64,000 nt of DNA from Darksidea phi. Its lineage: Eukaryota; Ascomycota; Dothideomycetes; Pleosporales; Lentitheciaceae. This document shows positions 12,717 to 24,135 of this stretch, piece by piece. The notes beneath the pieces were generated by a model. That model worked only from the letters and a program-made list of their open reading frames with translations. It did no database searches and was not told where the DNA came from. Position 1 is the first letter of the stretch. Each line of letters opens with the position of its first letter. The stretch covers positions 62,001 through 126,000 of the forward strand of contig JASJFT010000006.1 of NCBI GenBank assembly GCA_030770425.1, read 5' to 3'. Made by a program: the position numbers and the translations under genes.

Positions 12717-13289
12717 TTACAAAGCAAGGATGCCGATAACACCGAGCGCACCAGCGAGACCGGAGCCGATGACGGCGGTCGGGTAGGACGCGCCATTGTT
12801 GGTGGGAGCACCGGTGCCACCGGTACCACCGGTAGTGGAGAGAGTGGGCGAGTTGACGGTGGTGGTGGAGTTGTTGCCACCAGTTGGCTTGCCGCTGACG
12901 GCACCAGTGCCGGTCTCAACGGCGGTGGTAGTTGCGGTAGACGTCACATCCGCCGTAGTCTCAGCTGGCGCGCTGACGGGGTACATCTGGGGCAAGATGG
13001 TCTTGACATCCGCTGGGAGAGCCTGGTACCAGTCTGGGGTATTACCGGCGGCGAGAGAAGAGAACATCTCAGACTCGAAAGCAGCCTGGTTGGTGGCAGC
13101 GAGGGATATCGCAGACGGGGGGAGTGCAGTCAAGAGCACGTTGAGGACGGATGCCGACACACTATGCAGACATTAGCATCTATTTGCGGGCTCACAGGTC
13201 TTAGACGCAACTTACTCTGACGGAATGGGCGACTGAGCGGACACACTTGCGGCCAAAGCGGCGGCGAAAGCAAGAGCCTTGTACTGCAT
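12717..13289 (-). CDS. Small secreted Ser/Thr-rich GPI-anchor-type protein
   Basis: Two exons, 13289-13216 and 13161-12717, give 172 residues over a 54 nt intron. The N-terminus MQYKALAFAAALAASVSAQS is a textbook signal peptide with cleavage near ASVSA. A compact region of about 60 residues (including WYQALPADVKTILPQMYP) follows, then a 60-residue Ser/Thr/Gly-rich spacer, and a C-terminal hydrophobic tail (VIGSGLAGALGVIGILAL) preceded by small residues (NNGASY), which fits a GPI attachment site. Proteins like this sit in the plasma membrane or cell wall. It has no CFEM cysteines. The function is unknown. Confidence 0.8.
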
Positions 13290-15548
13290 TTTGGGAGTTA
13301 TGAACGATTGCGCGTCGCGAAGTCGAAAGGGAGATTTGAGCGAGTGGGGAAGAGCGGAGCGGGAGTAGAGGAAGGAACACCCAGGTAACGAGAGTGGACT
13401 GATGGGAGCGAGGATCAGAAAAGATGGGAAGGGGGGAAATGGAACTGCTGGATCCTGGGGCTTTTTGAAACAGAAAAAGAAGCCAGCCAGCCGACCTGTT
13501 CGCCTGGACGGCTAGCTATAAATTACGCGGGAAAATGCTATTGACAAATGAGCGCAGCCGGGCCGAAGAACAGCCTGGCCATGCATTCTCGTTTTCCGCG
13601 ACGAATGAGCGTCAGCCAAATGCGCAGCCGCTGCCTTTGGGGCTGAGGCTATGCATGTGGGCTTGCAGTTGCCTGAGTTTGGTGGGGAGACAACACCCAA
13701 AGCAATACAGCAGAGCCGATGAGCGAGCATTCATGAAGCTCTCGGGCTCATCGAGAACCTTCGTCTCGACATAAGCGCACACGATCGGCTTGCCGGCCAT
13801 TAACCTCAAGATAGAGACCAGGGTGTGGAAGCTTGATTTGCCTGGAGGCCAATCGCATGCGTGATCGGCGATCGAGAGAGGAATGCTCATTTCCACTTTT
13901 TAAGCACTGTTGCCCCTAAAAATCCGGCTGAAACGCCCTGCGGGGCACTCAACATGCGGTCCAGAGTCTAATGGAGCGATTCTAGGCTGGCTTGTCGGTG
14001 TTGCGCAGCAATGTGAGAAAGCACGCCACGGCCAATATGCCTTACGAGAACAGAATAGCAATGGTAATGCGTGCGGCTGAGAAGAAAAGGCGACAAATAT
14101 TGGATAAACCATATCCAGCATGGGCCCCGGTGGCGTAAAGATGCGCATCTCAATTACAATCAGATGGATCCGGTGGGTGGCAGTTCGGCTTTTGTCACTG
14201 GGGGCTCAACTGTTAACAAGCTTTCTTCGAATGGTCGACTATTGATGAAGCGGTCCAATCCCGACGGTTTATTGTTTCCTGACGTGAGCTGACACCGTGT
14301 GGTGGGGTGCCAGTGTGGGAACCCTAGACTCCTTTTTAGGTACTAGAGATAGCCACGGTCGGCATTACGCTATTCAAGCTGTTCGAGGTCTCATCGATCT
14401 GTTCTTCAAGATGTTGTTGGGAACAAGTGCGCGAGATGGCAGAAAGATTTCTGCTAGCCTTCTTGGAAGGTGTGCGCCACAGCATCTACTGACGCCTCTG
14501 AGGGGGGGCTGCGCTGTCGCGTCGGTGCAGCTGAAGTCGGTTTCCTTAGCTTCTTTTCCCAAATGTGAAGCCATCCTTTGCTCTAGGTGCGATCGTACGT
14601 AGCAGGGCCATACGCGTGACTGTAGCCGACTCTATCCTTCGCGCATCCTCATGACGTCGAAGGATGCCGCAGCCTGTGATCTGCTCCAGCCTCACATGTT
14701 TGGGGATAAGACATGCAAACCCGAGGACCGTATAGCCGAATTGCATGCGATGACTGCGAGGACGCCTGGAGAGCGGGAAGCACCGAGGTTGTGCGATGAG
14801 AAGCGACAGGAATTAGGTCGAGTATAAAAGCTAGATGTGTCGAGTTATGTTCCGCATGGGCATTCGGAGTTGCCCATGTGCTACTTGAGCCTCAAGGAGC
14901 TACCGGAATGACCCTTGGAGTTGCCAACCGCACGAGTAATGCCCTGTGCACGGCTTTCAACATATCTCCCAACAATTGTGCCCGCAGCAGCCTGCGCAAT
15001 AGTGACATCGCTGTCTATTCACCGGCCGAATTAACGAACACCGATGTTGATTCCAGAACGCTCCATGCCCGGCGTCCTCGAGAACTCGGCGATCTATTTC
15101 CATTCCCCTTCCCCTCTCTCCGGCCCGCCCTTACATGAATGCTGGGAGTTCCCCACCACTGGGCACGCTAACGGGGAAATGAGCTGTGCTTGGGCCCTGC
15201 GTGGAGCCATTCACTGCCCCCTGTGGCGGAGACTTCCCCCCTTTGGGCTTGCTACTAGTGCGCCTTAGGCCTAGCCCGAGGCATCAGCAATCCTGCTGTG
15301 CCTGTGCCGGACCAGGGCTGAGGAGGAACATAGCCTCGACCTTTCTCTCTCTCTCATGTCGGTTAACTGATTGTCTTGCCACCTGGCTCGCTCTCCCTCT
15401 ACTTCAGCCGTGCCGCAGTACCTTTCCCATCGACGTGCGACGTTAGCCTGCCACTTCTACACTCGCGCGCACACCCTCTACCACGTCTCTCTACACCAGA
15501 CAAAACAAGCCCAGCTGAGATACCTAAAGAGCAATACGATACCCAAGA
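13290..15548. other. Intergenic region, 2.26 kb
   Basis: This is a divergent gap between two small surface-protein genes. It holds their promoters: C/T-rich runs precede both starts. One GTCAGCC word lies at 13611 as background. Short open frames have no recognisable features. Confidence 0.45.
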
Positions 15549-16058
15549 ATGGCCGAATCCCCCGTATCCGTATCAGAAACCTACACGCCCATTCCGCCCG
15601 CCTCACAATCCACGACCGACACTACGTCCCTCACAACCTATGCAACTACAACGACAGACTCCCTCGGCTCGCCCACACTTAGCTCACTCACGCCCGATAT
15701 TACAACCCTCATAACCACCACCACCCCCTCCGACTATGCCTCCTCGCCCGTCCCTACCACCACACCGAACTACTGGGGCTGGAACTGCAACATGACGAAC
15801 ACCTCGCGCGTGCATTTGTCTGCATCCCAGTCAGGCTGGGGGTGCTCGGAGACGTTTGTGCTGCCGAGCAGTACGCAAATTAGTATGAATTTGACGGAGC
15901 CGTCTGAGACCGGGACAGGGGGTAGTGAGCCTACAAGGACGTTCGCGCCGGGAGACTTCCCAGGCGCGGCGTCGAGGGTGATGGACACTGGAATGGGAGG
16001 TATGATGGGGTGGACAGGGCTGATGGTTATAGTGGGGGTGTGGGTGGGTTTGATCTAG
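15549..16058 (+). CDS. Hypothetical Ser/Thr-rich protein with C-terminal hydrophobic tail
   Basis: A single 169-residue frame. Residues 1-70 are almost all S, T and P. A short region with two cysteines (YWGWNCNMTN and GWGCSETF) and a sequon NMT/NTS follows. The last 20 residues are hydrophobic (GLMVIVGVWVGLI), like a GPI or tail-anchor signal. No N-terminal signal peptide is visible, which is odd for a GPI protein; a missed upstream exon is possible, though I could not find one. Composition and the CT-rich leader before the ATG support a real gene, but I do not recognise it. Confidence 0.45.
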   Translation: MAESPVSVSETYTPIPPASQSTTDTTSLTTYATTTTDSLGSPTLSSLTPDITTLITTTTPSDYASSPVPTTTPNYWGWNCNMTNTSRVHLSASQSGWGCSETFVLPSSTQISMNLTEPSETGTGGSEPTRTFAPGDFPGAASRVMDTGMGGMMGWTGLMVIVGVWVGLI

Positions 16059-16585
16059 GAGACCGTGGCAGAGAAAGGGGCGGAGAATAGTCATACCAAA
16101 TGAAAATGGCTGAAGCTTGGTGTGTCGAGAGGGCAGGGATGGGCTGTGCGGTAGCGGTTCCTTTTAACACATGTTTATATTACGTTTGATATCCCGAAAA
16201 GTCGATTCCGAATGGCTCGGCGTAGCATATTTGTTTAATGAAGTTAGTACTAGAGTTACGAATCCATGGCATTGCTTGAGAACAGAAAACCGATGTATGG
16301 AATTGCTGAGAATGTCTAGTAGGCACCAAAAATATTCCTCCAAATCTCCATCCAGTCGTAAAGTCATACATATCGGTCCATCAGGCCTAAAGTTGTGCAA
16401 CGAGGTGGAAAGAGTTCAAAATGAAAGACGCCGTTACGAGGGAGAGATCAAGGTCAACATGATGTCATGGATATCATAAATAAGATATGTTCGGCCGTGG
16501 GAGAGGCCCGGTCTCGCGGGAGATCATCGGTTTCGGTGTTGGGACACGGCTGCCGTTTGACGTGCGATGGAAGTTCACGCAGGCG
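16059..16585. other. Intergenic, convergent 3' ends
   Basis: A 530 bp convergent gap. Small open frames on both strands have no family features. Nothing else is seen. Confidence 0.45.
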
Positions 16586-17713
16586 TCACGGCTCCACCGT
16601 TCTATAGACAATGCGGGCTCTGCGACACTTCATGCATTGCCTCTCATCATTATACGGGTGAGTAGTGTGGAAGGCTCTCGTCTTGTATAGTCTCAACGCC
16701 AGTGCCTCGACATCGGTTCGCAGAGCCCACTCATAATCGGGCGTGCCCCGGACGTTGTTGGAGGAGAGGACAGAGATGTCCCGGATATGGTATAGCCTTT
16801 GTATCTCCTGGAGCGTCTAGGAGATTGTTAGTGTTTTGAGGCAGGAATATAGTGGCTTTCTACATTCGATGCAGCATGCACTAGAATGCAATGCTCACGG
16901 GATAAGCGACCTGCAAGATGAGAGCCATTCCTAGTGGATGAATACCGTAAGGGTGGATGAAAAGAGACTCACGAGTGCTTGAGCGTAGAAACAGTTCTCG
17001 CATAAGATAATAAGCGTCCTCAAACGCCAATGCGGATACTGGCTTACGGCTACACTGCAGAAGACGCAGTGGCGAGACGCCATTTGAAGCCATAAGCGAC
17101 GATAAACAATGCCGCTCAGATCCGGGTACACGCTGTTCGGACCGTATGTCTCCAGATGTTGGAATGGCAGGTTGAACCTGTTGCACTTTCTCACTAGATG
17201 AGCGCAGTAACTCTCAACTAGCTCTCGACAGCGTTTGGAAGTAGCCGCAAGGTCGTTGAACGGATGGTGTTGTCCACGCAGGGCGAAAATGTTGGCAAAG
17301 TGTCTATGCGAATCAGGTGGTGTTGTCTTATCTTCCCTCGCCTTTATATTTCGCTGCTCTGTTTTTGAGAAGTCCCAGTTGCTTTGGTACTCAGTGAGGC
17401 CAGGAAGGCGAGATCTAGGGTGGACAAGGTAAGAGAGGATGTGATTTACGACTTCGATAGGCAGAGTTTCAAGGTTGTTGTAGAAGGCTGAAGATGCGTG
17501 ATTGACTAGTTGATTGTCGCGAGATGAAGCACGCCTCTCTAGCGGTTCAGGTTCAAGTGTCCATATCTCTTTGGCGATCGGAGGCGGGACAGACCGATGC
17601 GCCTCTTGCGTCGAGCTCGGCCCCGCTGTTCCCGAGCTATCTTTGGAGGTGGAAGGGGGGCGAGTGTGCCTAGACTTCCTACTCTCTGACCGTACACGAG
17701 CCATTGGCGGCAT
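16586..17713 (-). CDS. F-box-like protein with C-terminal cysteine pair
   Basis: Exons 17713-16973, 16910-16899 and 16816-16586 give 327 residues; the middle exon is only 12 nt (VAYP) and could instead be skipped in frame as part of one 156 nt intron. Residues 1-75 are disordered and basic. At about residue 80 the segment LETLPIEVVNHILSYL is a typical F-box start, followed by DLAATSKRCRELV further on. Two Cys pairs, CVFC and CENC, and a late CMKC in the last exon suggest a small zinc site. F-box proteins link substrates to SCF ubiquitin ligases through Skp1; the target here is unknown. A second in-frame ATG lies three codons downstream. Confidence 0.65.
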
Positions 17714-18142
17714 AAATAGTTAAACTAGTAGAAGGTGAAAGATTGACGAGAACGGAACCCGAAACTAGCCCTGAGCAGTCTGGGCATTTAAAGGAAGGCT
17801 GTGGCGAAGCGGCGTTATGTTGCACGGACTTCGGGATGCCGAAATGTTTGCCCTACCGCCCGAATTTTTTTTTTTTTTTTCATGGCAATATGCAGGTACA
17901 TGCATGTGCACGGCATCATCGGAGCCATCTTGCATTGCGGAATCGAGCGAGATGGCGATGACGAGTCACCGCGCGTGAAAGGTGGAGGACGCGCGCTAGA
18001 ACGAAGGGTGATTTGTGAGCACTTAAGACGGAGGAAGGCGCTTGCCGAAATAGGTGCGCTAGATGCTACACATCTCCAATGCCGCCAATACTATTGCCAG
18101 CACTCTCCCGACCAACGGCCCGCCCGCTGCGAGACAAGACTG
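17714..18142. other. Divergent promoter with long T tract
   Basis: This 430 bp gap separates the F-box and sirtuin genes. An uninterrupted run of about 18 T lies near 17863-17880, a likely nucleosome-excluding element. An open frame runs through it into the sirtuin, but I place the sirtuin start at 18143 because the upstream residues (FFFFF, MAICRYMHVH) look non-coding. Confidence 0.45.
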
Positions 18143-19696
18143 ATGGCTCAAGCCAACGCGGGGCCCGTCATGGTGCAAGATGCCGTCGACGTGTCGATTG
18201 ACCCCGCCGACACCACGCACCCAAAGCCGAACCCCAATGCGAACCCCGCTACCCATGAGGATGCAGACGATGGTGACGCGTGGGAGTCGGGTTCACTATA
18301 TGAGGAGATTCTCGACGAGGTGGCCGCCTTCGAATACTCGAGTGACGGTGAATGCGACCCGAAACGACGTGTAGGCTGCCCACTGACCGCCGAGTAGGGA
18401 ACAGCACCTGCACCGCCGAAGAAGCGCGCCAGATACGGCAGCGCCTGCACGATGTCGGCACAGACAAGTTCGTGCTCGATTACATTACGAGCGAGCGGTA
18501 CACGGCGCGCAAGCTATGCACGGCTTTCAACGTGAGGCTGCCCAAGTTCATGGACGAATACCCCGACGAGTCCTTCTACCGCCTACTCGGCCTAGCTATC
18601 AATCGCGAGCTGAACAAACGCCGGCGACTGGAGCAATACAAGACAATTGACGATGCGGCCCAACTGCTGCGGGAGCGCAGGAATATCATGGTCATCACTG
18701 GCGCGGGCATCTCCACGAGCCTGGGCATACCAGACTTCCGTAGCAAGAACACGGGCTTCTACTCCAAGCTGCTCGATATGGGCTACCAAGAGCCCGAACA
18801 GGTCTTCGACATCAACAACTTCGACGACGACCCAACAACCTTCTACCACCTCGCCGGCGACATTGTCCCAGATCTGAAGACGTGGTCACCCACGCACGAA
18901 TTTATCCGGTTGCTACAAGACAAGGAGAAATTGCTCACAAATTACACACAAAACATTGACAATGTGGAGTCACACGCCGGCATACGGAAGGAGAAGCTCA
19001 TTCAATGCCATGGCTCTTGGGCAGGGGCGACTTGTCGCAAATGCAAACACCAAGTCCCCGGCGAAGACATTTTCGAAGCGGTTCGCGCCCGCAAGCCCGC
19101 CGAGTGCGAGCGGTGCATTAGAACCATCGCTACGCAGAAGCCGGGCATGAAGCGCAAGCGAAGCTCCAACGGCTCCAAGAAGCGCCGTCACGCCGGCGGC
19201 GATGACTCTGATTCGGATGGCGCCTATGACATGCCGCAGCCCGGAATAATGAAACCAGATATTACTTTCTTCGGTGAAGCGCTGCCTAACGATTTCTTCG
19301 ACCGTCTTAAGGATCACGACAGGGAGAAGGTGGATTTGGTCATTGTCATTGGGACGAGCATGAAGGTTGCACCAGTTTCAGAAGTCCCGAACTTCCTGCC
19401 GCGGGACGTTCCCCAAATCTACATTTCACGAGACGTAAGCAACATGTTCCTCGTCATACAATGTGTGACGCAGCTAATTCTCTTAGCCGATTTATCACAT
19501 TAATTTCGATATTAACCTACTCGGCGACTGCGACGTCGTCGTTGCTGAGCTTGCCCGCCGCGCAGGCTGGGATCTCAAGCACAAGATGATACCCGCAGGA
19601 CAGAAGGTTGATGTCCAGGTCGTTGACGAAGTCGAGCATCTGTATAGTGTCAAAGTTCGGAGTACGGCGCTGGAGGCGGAGACCCTAGCAGCTTAG
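18143..19696 (+). CDS. Sir2/Hst1-type NAD-dependent protein deacetylase (sirtuin)
   Basis: Three exons, 18143-18347, 18398-19434 and 19487-19696, give 483 residues; introns are 50 and 52 nt. An acidic disordered N-terminus is followed by the helical Sir2/Hst1 N-terminal region (ARKLCTAF...[10 protein letters not shown]). The catalytic core shows [23 protein letters not shown], catalytic His in QCHGSWAG, zinc ligands CRKC and CERC, and [10 protein letters not shown] with INFD for NAD binding. After the second zinc pair there is a basic, NLS-like insert ([14 protein letters not shown]) then an acidic DDSDSDG stretch. It removes acetyl groups from histones using NAD, so it acts in the nucleus in silencing. 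The first intron is inferred from a required frame change, a ctgac branch site and phase agreement. Confidence 0.92.
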
Positions 19697-20307
19697 GGTC
19701 ACGAGAAAGGTTTCCTCGGCGTTTATGCGGCATTTTAACAGGGTTTCTGGTGTTCATATGGTTTCTCATCATACACTCCACAGCACTCGGTTCGGCACCT
19801 TCCTAATGATGGGACAGGTGAGGCTTCGGCCAGTATGACGAAGTGTACATGTTTTAGGAAGGGCAGCATGGGGAGTTGTTATACCTGCAAGTGAGTTTCA
19901 CCGTCTCAAGATAGTGTATAGATTTTATCATGATATTATTTGATCTCAGCGAAATGATTTACGACGTCATCTTCTCTTGCCGATCATTATTGCGAAGAGG
20001 AAATTGCAGTGTGTTCGTGACCCGATTTTCGCTATCAAAGCAACGAGTGAAAGGAAAATTGTCCGTGTACAAATTCTGTATCCTTGGCCGGTAGAGCGTA
20101 TCTAAATCCATTTCAAAGGTCCTGTACGTATTAATTAGGAAAGTTAGAGGCTTGATCGCAAACAGGACGAACGAGATGTGAGTAAGTATTGACATGTGAA
20201 AGGCTAAGCTTGGTAGGGCTGAAGCTCAAAGCTTCACCAAAATTTCCGCCCCACTCTACTCAAGCTCGCGTCAAGCTTCCGCGCGAGCGTCCACAGCCCT
20301 GTTCGCA
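19697..20307. other. Intergenic between tandem genes
   Basis: It holds the sirtuin 3' UTR and the promoter of the next gene. No further gene is seen. Confidence 0.45.
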
Positions 20308-21599
20308 ATGCTCGACATCCATCGCGACGACGGACCCGAAACAAAATTCTATTTCTCGCACAGCTTGCTGCCGAGCTACATCGATCCACAAAATGTTTCC
20401 ACGAAGAAGAAGCCGTTCTCTACCTTCAACGCGCAGCCTTTCTCGCATACGGTATGAGCACGACTAGGACGAGGCTCAAGGGGGTGGCAGGTCAAGAGAC
20501 TGACGCGCGTGTAGTTGGACCTAATACTGCCGGAAGAAATATACGAGCTTGTGCGCGCGCAATTGGAGAAGCAGGATGGCACTGCGAGGGGTTTGTATGC
20601 GAGGGTGTTCATGAAGCTTGGGGAGATGTTGGATGGAGACTTCTTTACTGAGTATATAAAGAAAGGTGTGTGGGAGATTGTGGTAATATAAGCAGACGGA
20701 GAGGCTGATGTTCGCGCAGGCAATATCATGATGCTCTCCGAGGGCCGACCACTTGTCGATAACGTTTTCTCGCTCTACGAGGGTGTGCTGAGGTTGGAGC
20801 TCGATCGGCCGACATATGAGAAGTGTGGATTGCAAGGGAAGCCGATTGAAGATGGCGGGAAGAAGCACAAGAAGTCGAGATGGGGTGTGTACATCATTCG
20901 TACAGCGAATGTGATATGGAACGCAGAGGCTGATTATGTACAGTGATCGAATTCAACCTCCGCGCACCTAGCATGGTACATGGCAAAAAGGGTTTCTCGC
21001 GGCTCGAGTGGGCATGCAAGAATGTCCTAAACCAAAGCTTAACATGGCTATTCTACAACTTGAACTCGTCATCTGCAGAGTCACTTCGAGAGGGAAAGGA
21101 ACCGATATCGATACACCAGCCCTTCATCCAAGCCATCGACCCAGTCATTATCAAGCAGCCTAGAGTCTTCGTTCCCGATTTAACCATCGCCGACCTCAGC
21201 GGCCTATACGATCAAGAAGACGCCCTCGCCCTCCAAGAATACCTACACCTCCTCTCCCTCGCCTCCCCGCGTCTCTCCATCCACGACTCCATCGATCCCC
21301 ATCTATCGCGGTACGAAGTGCCTACTTTCGGCATGAACACGAAATTGGAGACGAGGAACATGGTAAGGGTGAGGTGGAGGGGATTTATGGGGCCGCAGTT
21401 TGTGAGGAGGCTGTTTTTGATGGTTAAGCGAGAAGGGTTGAGAGTTGAGAAGGGCGATGGGGTTGGGGAAGGCGGCACGCAGAGACGTGCGGAGCGGAGG
21501 TGGGTTGCTTGGAACGCGGAGGCGTTTGGAGGGTCGCAAGGGTGGACAGTCATGCAATGGGCAGGGAGAGAAGGGTTGGTTTGGGAGCGTGAGGTATGA
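20308..21599 (+). CDS. RNase P/MRP subunit Rpp40-like protein
   Basis: Four exons, 20308-20451, 20515-20665, 20720-20884 and 20944-21599, give 371 residues, with all phases consistent. The N-terminus (KFYFSHSLLPSYIDP, then KKKPFSTFNAQPFSHTLDL) and the LPEEIYELV segment match my memory of fungal Rpp40 proteins, as do ARGLYARVFMKLGEML and the IEFNLRAPSMVHGKKGFSRL block. Rpp40 is a protein subunit of the nuclear ribonucleoprotein that trims tRNA 5' ends and pre-rRNA. The C-terminal 80 residues (SRYEVPTFGMNTKLETRNMV and on) stay in frame. The assignment is by recall, without an alignment. Confidence 0.68.
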
Positions 21600-24135
21600 G
21601 ACAAGGAGGCTTGCCGACGAAAAGAGTACTGGCAAGCACAAACATGAAAAGTATCAGCGCAGCATGTACCGTACCTACTTCATCAATGTGGAAAACATCA
21701 AAGATGATCATTCGTAATTCTCGCCATTACTCGGATGTCTCAGCATAGCTGATGGACTCCAGAGAGTGGGATACGAGATGTCTTCTGGACAAAGCCGCAT
21801 ACGGATAACCTTGCAACTTCATATCACAACATTTCCTCCCACGGTCAACCTCAAAGCACCGGCACCGACGCCCTACCATGACTCCACCACCGCCACACCT
21901 GCATCTGTCAGCTACCATGCCTATCACCCAAACTCTGACTCAACCGGTCAACCGATCCCAAATTGTCGACCTGTGGAGGGAGGTTATAGGTTAATGAGGC
22001 AGAGAGGCGTAATGTGCGCATCGATGCGTTGGTGCTCCGACTTCACCGATTTACGCATGCCATGAGTTCCATAGAAACGGTGAGCCCGGAGCGGTGGAGA
22101 TTCACGTGAGAGGCTCGGGGGATGTTGCAATATTGGACCCACCATGACCGCTTCAACCACCTGCTCGTCATTGATGAAAATCGAAGGAGGTCGTTAAGAT
22201 GGAGAAGATCTCGGCCAGCTGTGGTGAAGATGCAGGGCTGCTGTGGAGCCACGACGAGTATGCGGTGATATAGGGCGTAGGAGTAAGCACTTTGGAGTGG
22301 GATCTGGAGCTCTGAGTGGGGAGCTTGGGTGTAAGCATTTGTGCTACAGAAGCCGTACCACGAAGTGCTAGAGCGGTGAGAGTTGGTCTCGACGTCCAAG
22401 CCTTGTTCAATGCATAACTGTAAGGTTTACTGTCGCCTTCTTCCTCTTTGTTGAATGACTAGGCCAGGGAATGAGCATGTTGCTCAACGCTTACTCGCAG
22501 CACAGCAGTGCCCTCCTCACCTAATATGTGTGAGCTTCCACTTGCGATACAATTTCATTGGCGGTGAGATTCCCTCGATCTCGCATCGATCGTCCAACAT
22601 CGCTTCTTTGCATACCTAGTCCAGAGGCTTTCAAAGTCATATCATCTCACATGAGAGACATGACGTGGTATATGCGGTCGCGCAGTCAGCGTGCTTTCCG
22701 CCCCATACGCTATTCCTAAAACTCTCATCATAGCTGGTGGAAGATCAAGAAGTTGTTCTTGCGTGGACTGGTGTTGAAGGAAAAGACGGGTGCGAGATGG
22801 CGAAAGCGGTGAAGCATGTAATGTGCGTGGGTTGTTTTTGCGGTGCGGTCCAAGGTGGAATACGATAGATCGTTCGGATAGCAGTTGGGTGCTATATTTG
22901 AAACACAAAAGATCGTCTTCGCGTATTCCACCACTTTCGGATATCCATCCGAGAGCTTCTTGCGAAATTTGCCTACCGCGTCGAGCTAAGTATCATAGTG
23001 AAGGATCGATGTGCGCTGGCTCTCTGTCTAGTTTCATCCAATAAGATAGTACTTCACTTCAACCCACTTCGCTCTCAACCACCAAGCATCGCTATTCGCA
23101 TAATTCGTCAATGTTTAAGTGCATATACGAGCACGGGGCGGAGCATTGTGTCTAAAAGTCCGGTATCGAATACGCTTCTCTTTCGGAAGATGCCGCTATC
23201 GGCCCATACATGCGAGCTACCTCTCAAGCCATTCAGCTCTAAGAAGGCCCCCAAGACGGGCCTCCCCCTCCACCCTGCCGCACCCCAGGCATTCAGCTCA
23301 AGCCACCCCTCCTCAGCTGTCCTTAAGGCTCCATTCTAAAACGAGCAGTGGAGCGCCACGACCCAACACATACCGCAATGCACTTTTTTATTGGAGGTTC
23401 ACACGTGGCCAAACGCCGCAGTTTGGAAATGGCAGACGGAAATGTTGGCGAGGCGTAGGCTGGGCATTGGTAGTGTGGGTGGCGCACGCAGTTACACGGA
23501 AACGGTGAACTTCGGACTAAGGTGGGGAGCCAGAGTGCACTTCACGTCATGGCATACCTATTCCACGCACAAACGTGGCTGGTAGAGTTAAGTTTCCACG
23601 CTTCTCACCTCGCGTCGCTTAGGCGATTAAAGTTATACTCTGCTATACACCAAACAATTGCCGGCCTAGGATACGGGGCTGAGCTCCTGCAGAGGGAGGA
23701 TGCGAGCCATGGTTCCCCATGCACATTTTTCGACCGGTGGTCAGCACAGCCCCCGTTCATGATCGCTGTCTGGGATGCAGCATGTCGTGTGAGGTTTATT
23801 GATTCTTTGATATGTCCGGAGCTAAGGACGTACCGAGCTGCAGTCTGCTGTAGCTCCGTTAATGTGGCTGGATCGGAGCACCCTTGCTTCTTGACGAGCT
23901 TTTGGGCTTGCATTTTCGGAGGATATGTGAGGTAGTACGACATGAAGGATGTCTGAAGTTCCACATTAGAAACGAAGACTCGATGAAGTTTGCATTTGCG
24001 AAATTGTTTCATTCGAAATCGGATAGAGGTAAAGTTTGAAAGCAGAAACGATAAACCGAATCGCCTAGGTTTGCTACAGCCTAATCGACGGCTTGACTAT
24101 CAAATAAAGGGCTTACTGATACCAAGTGGGTAAGT
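21600..24135. other. Intergenic region, 2.5 kb
   Basis: Convergent space with several 60-140 codon open frames on both strands. None shows domain motifs, signal peptides, good codon patterns or splice-joined extensions. I see nothing I can support as a gene. Confidence 0.45.

Noticed and set aside
12361..12786. 141-codon plus-strand frame
   Set aside because: It overlaps the 3' coding end of the GPI-anchor-type gene on the other strand and has no recognisable features.
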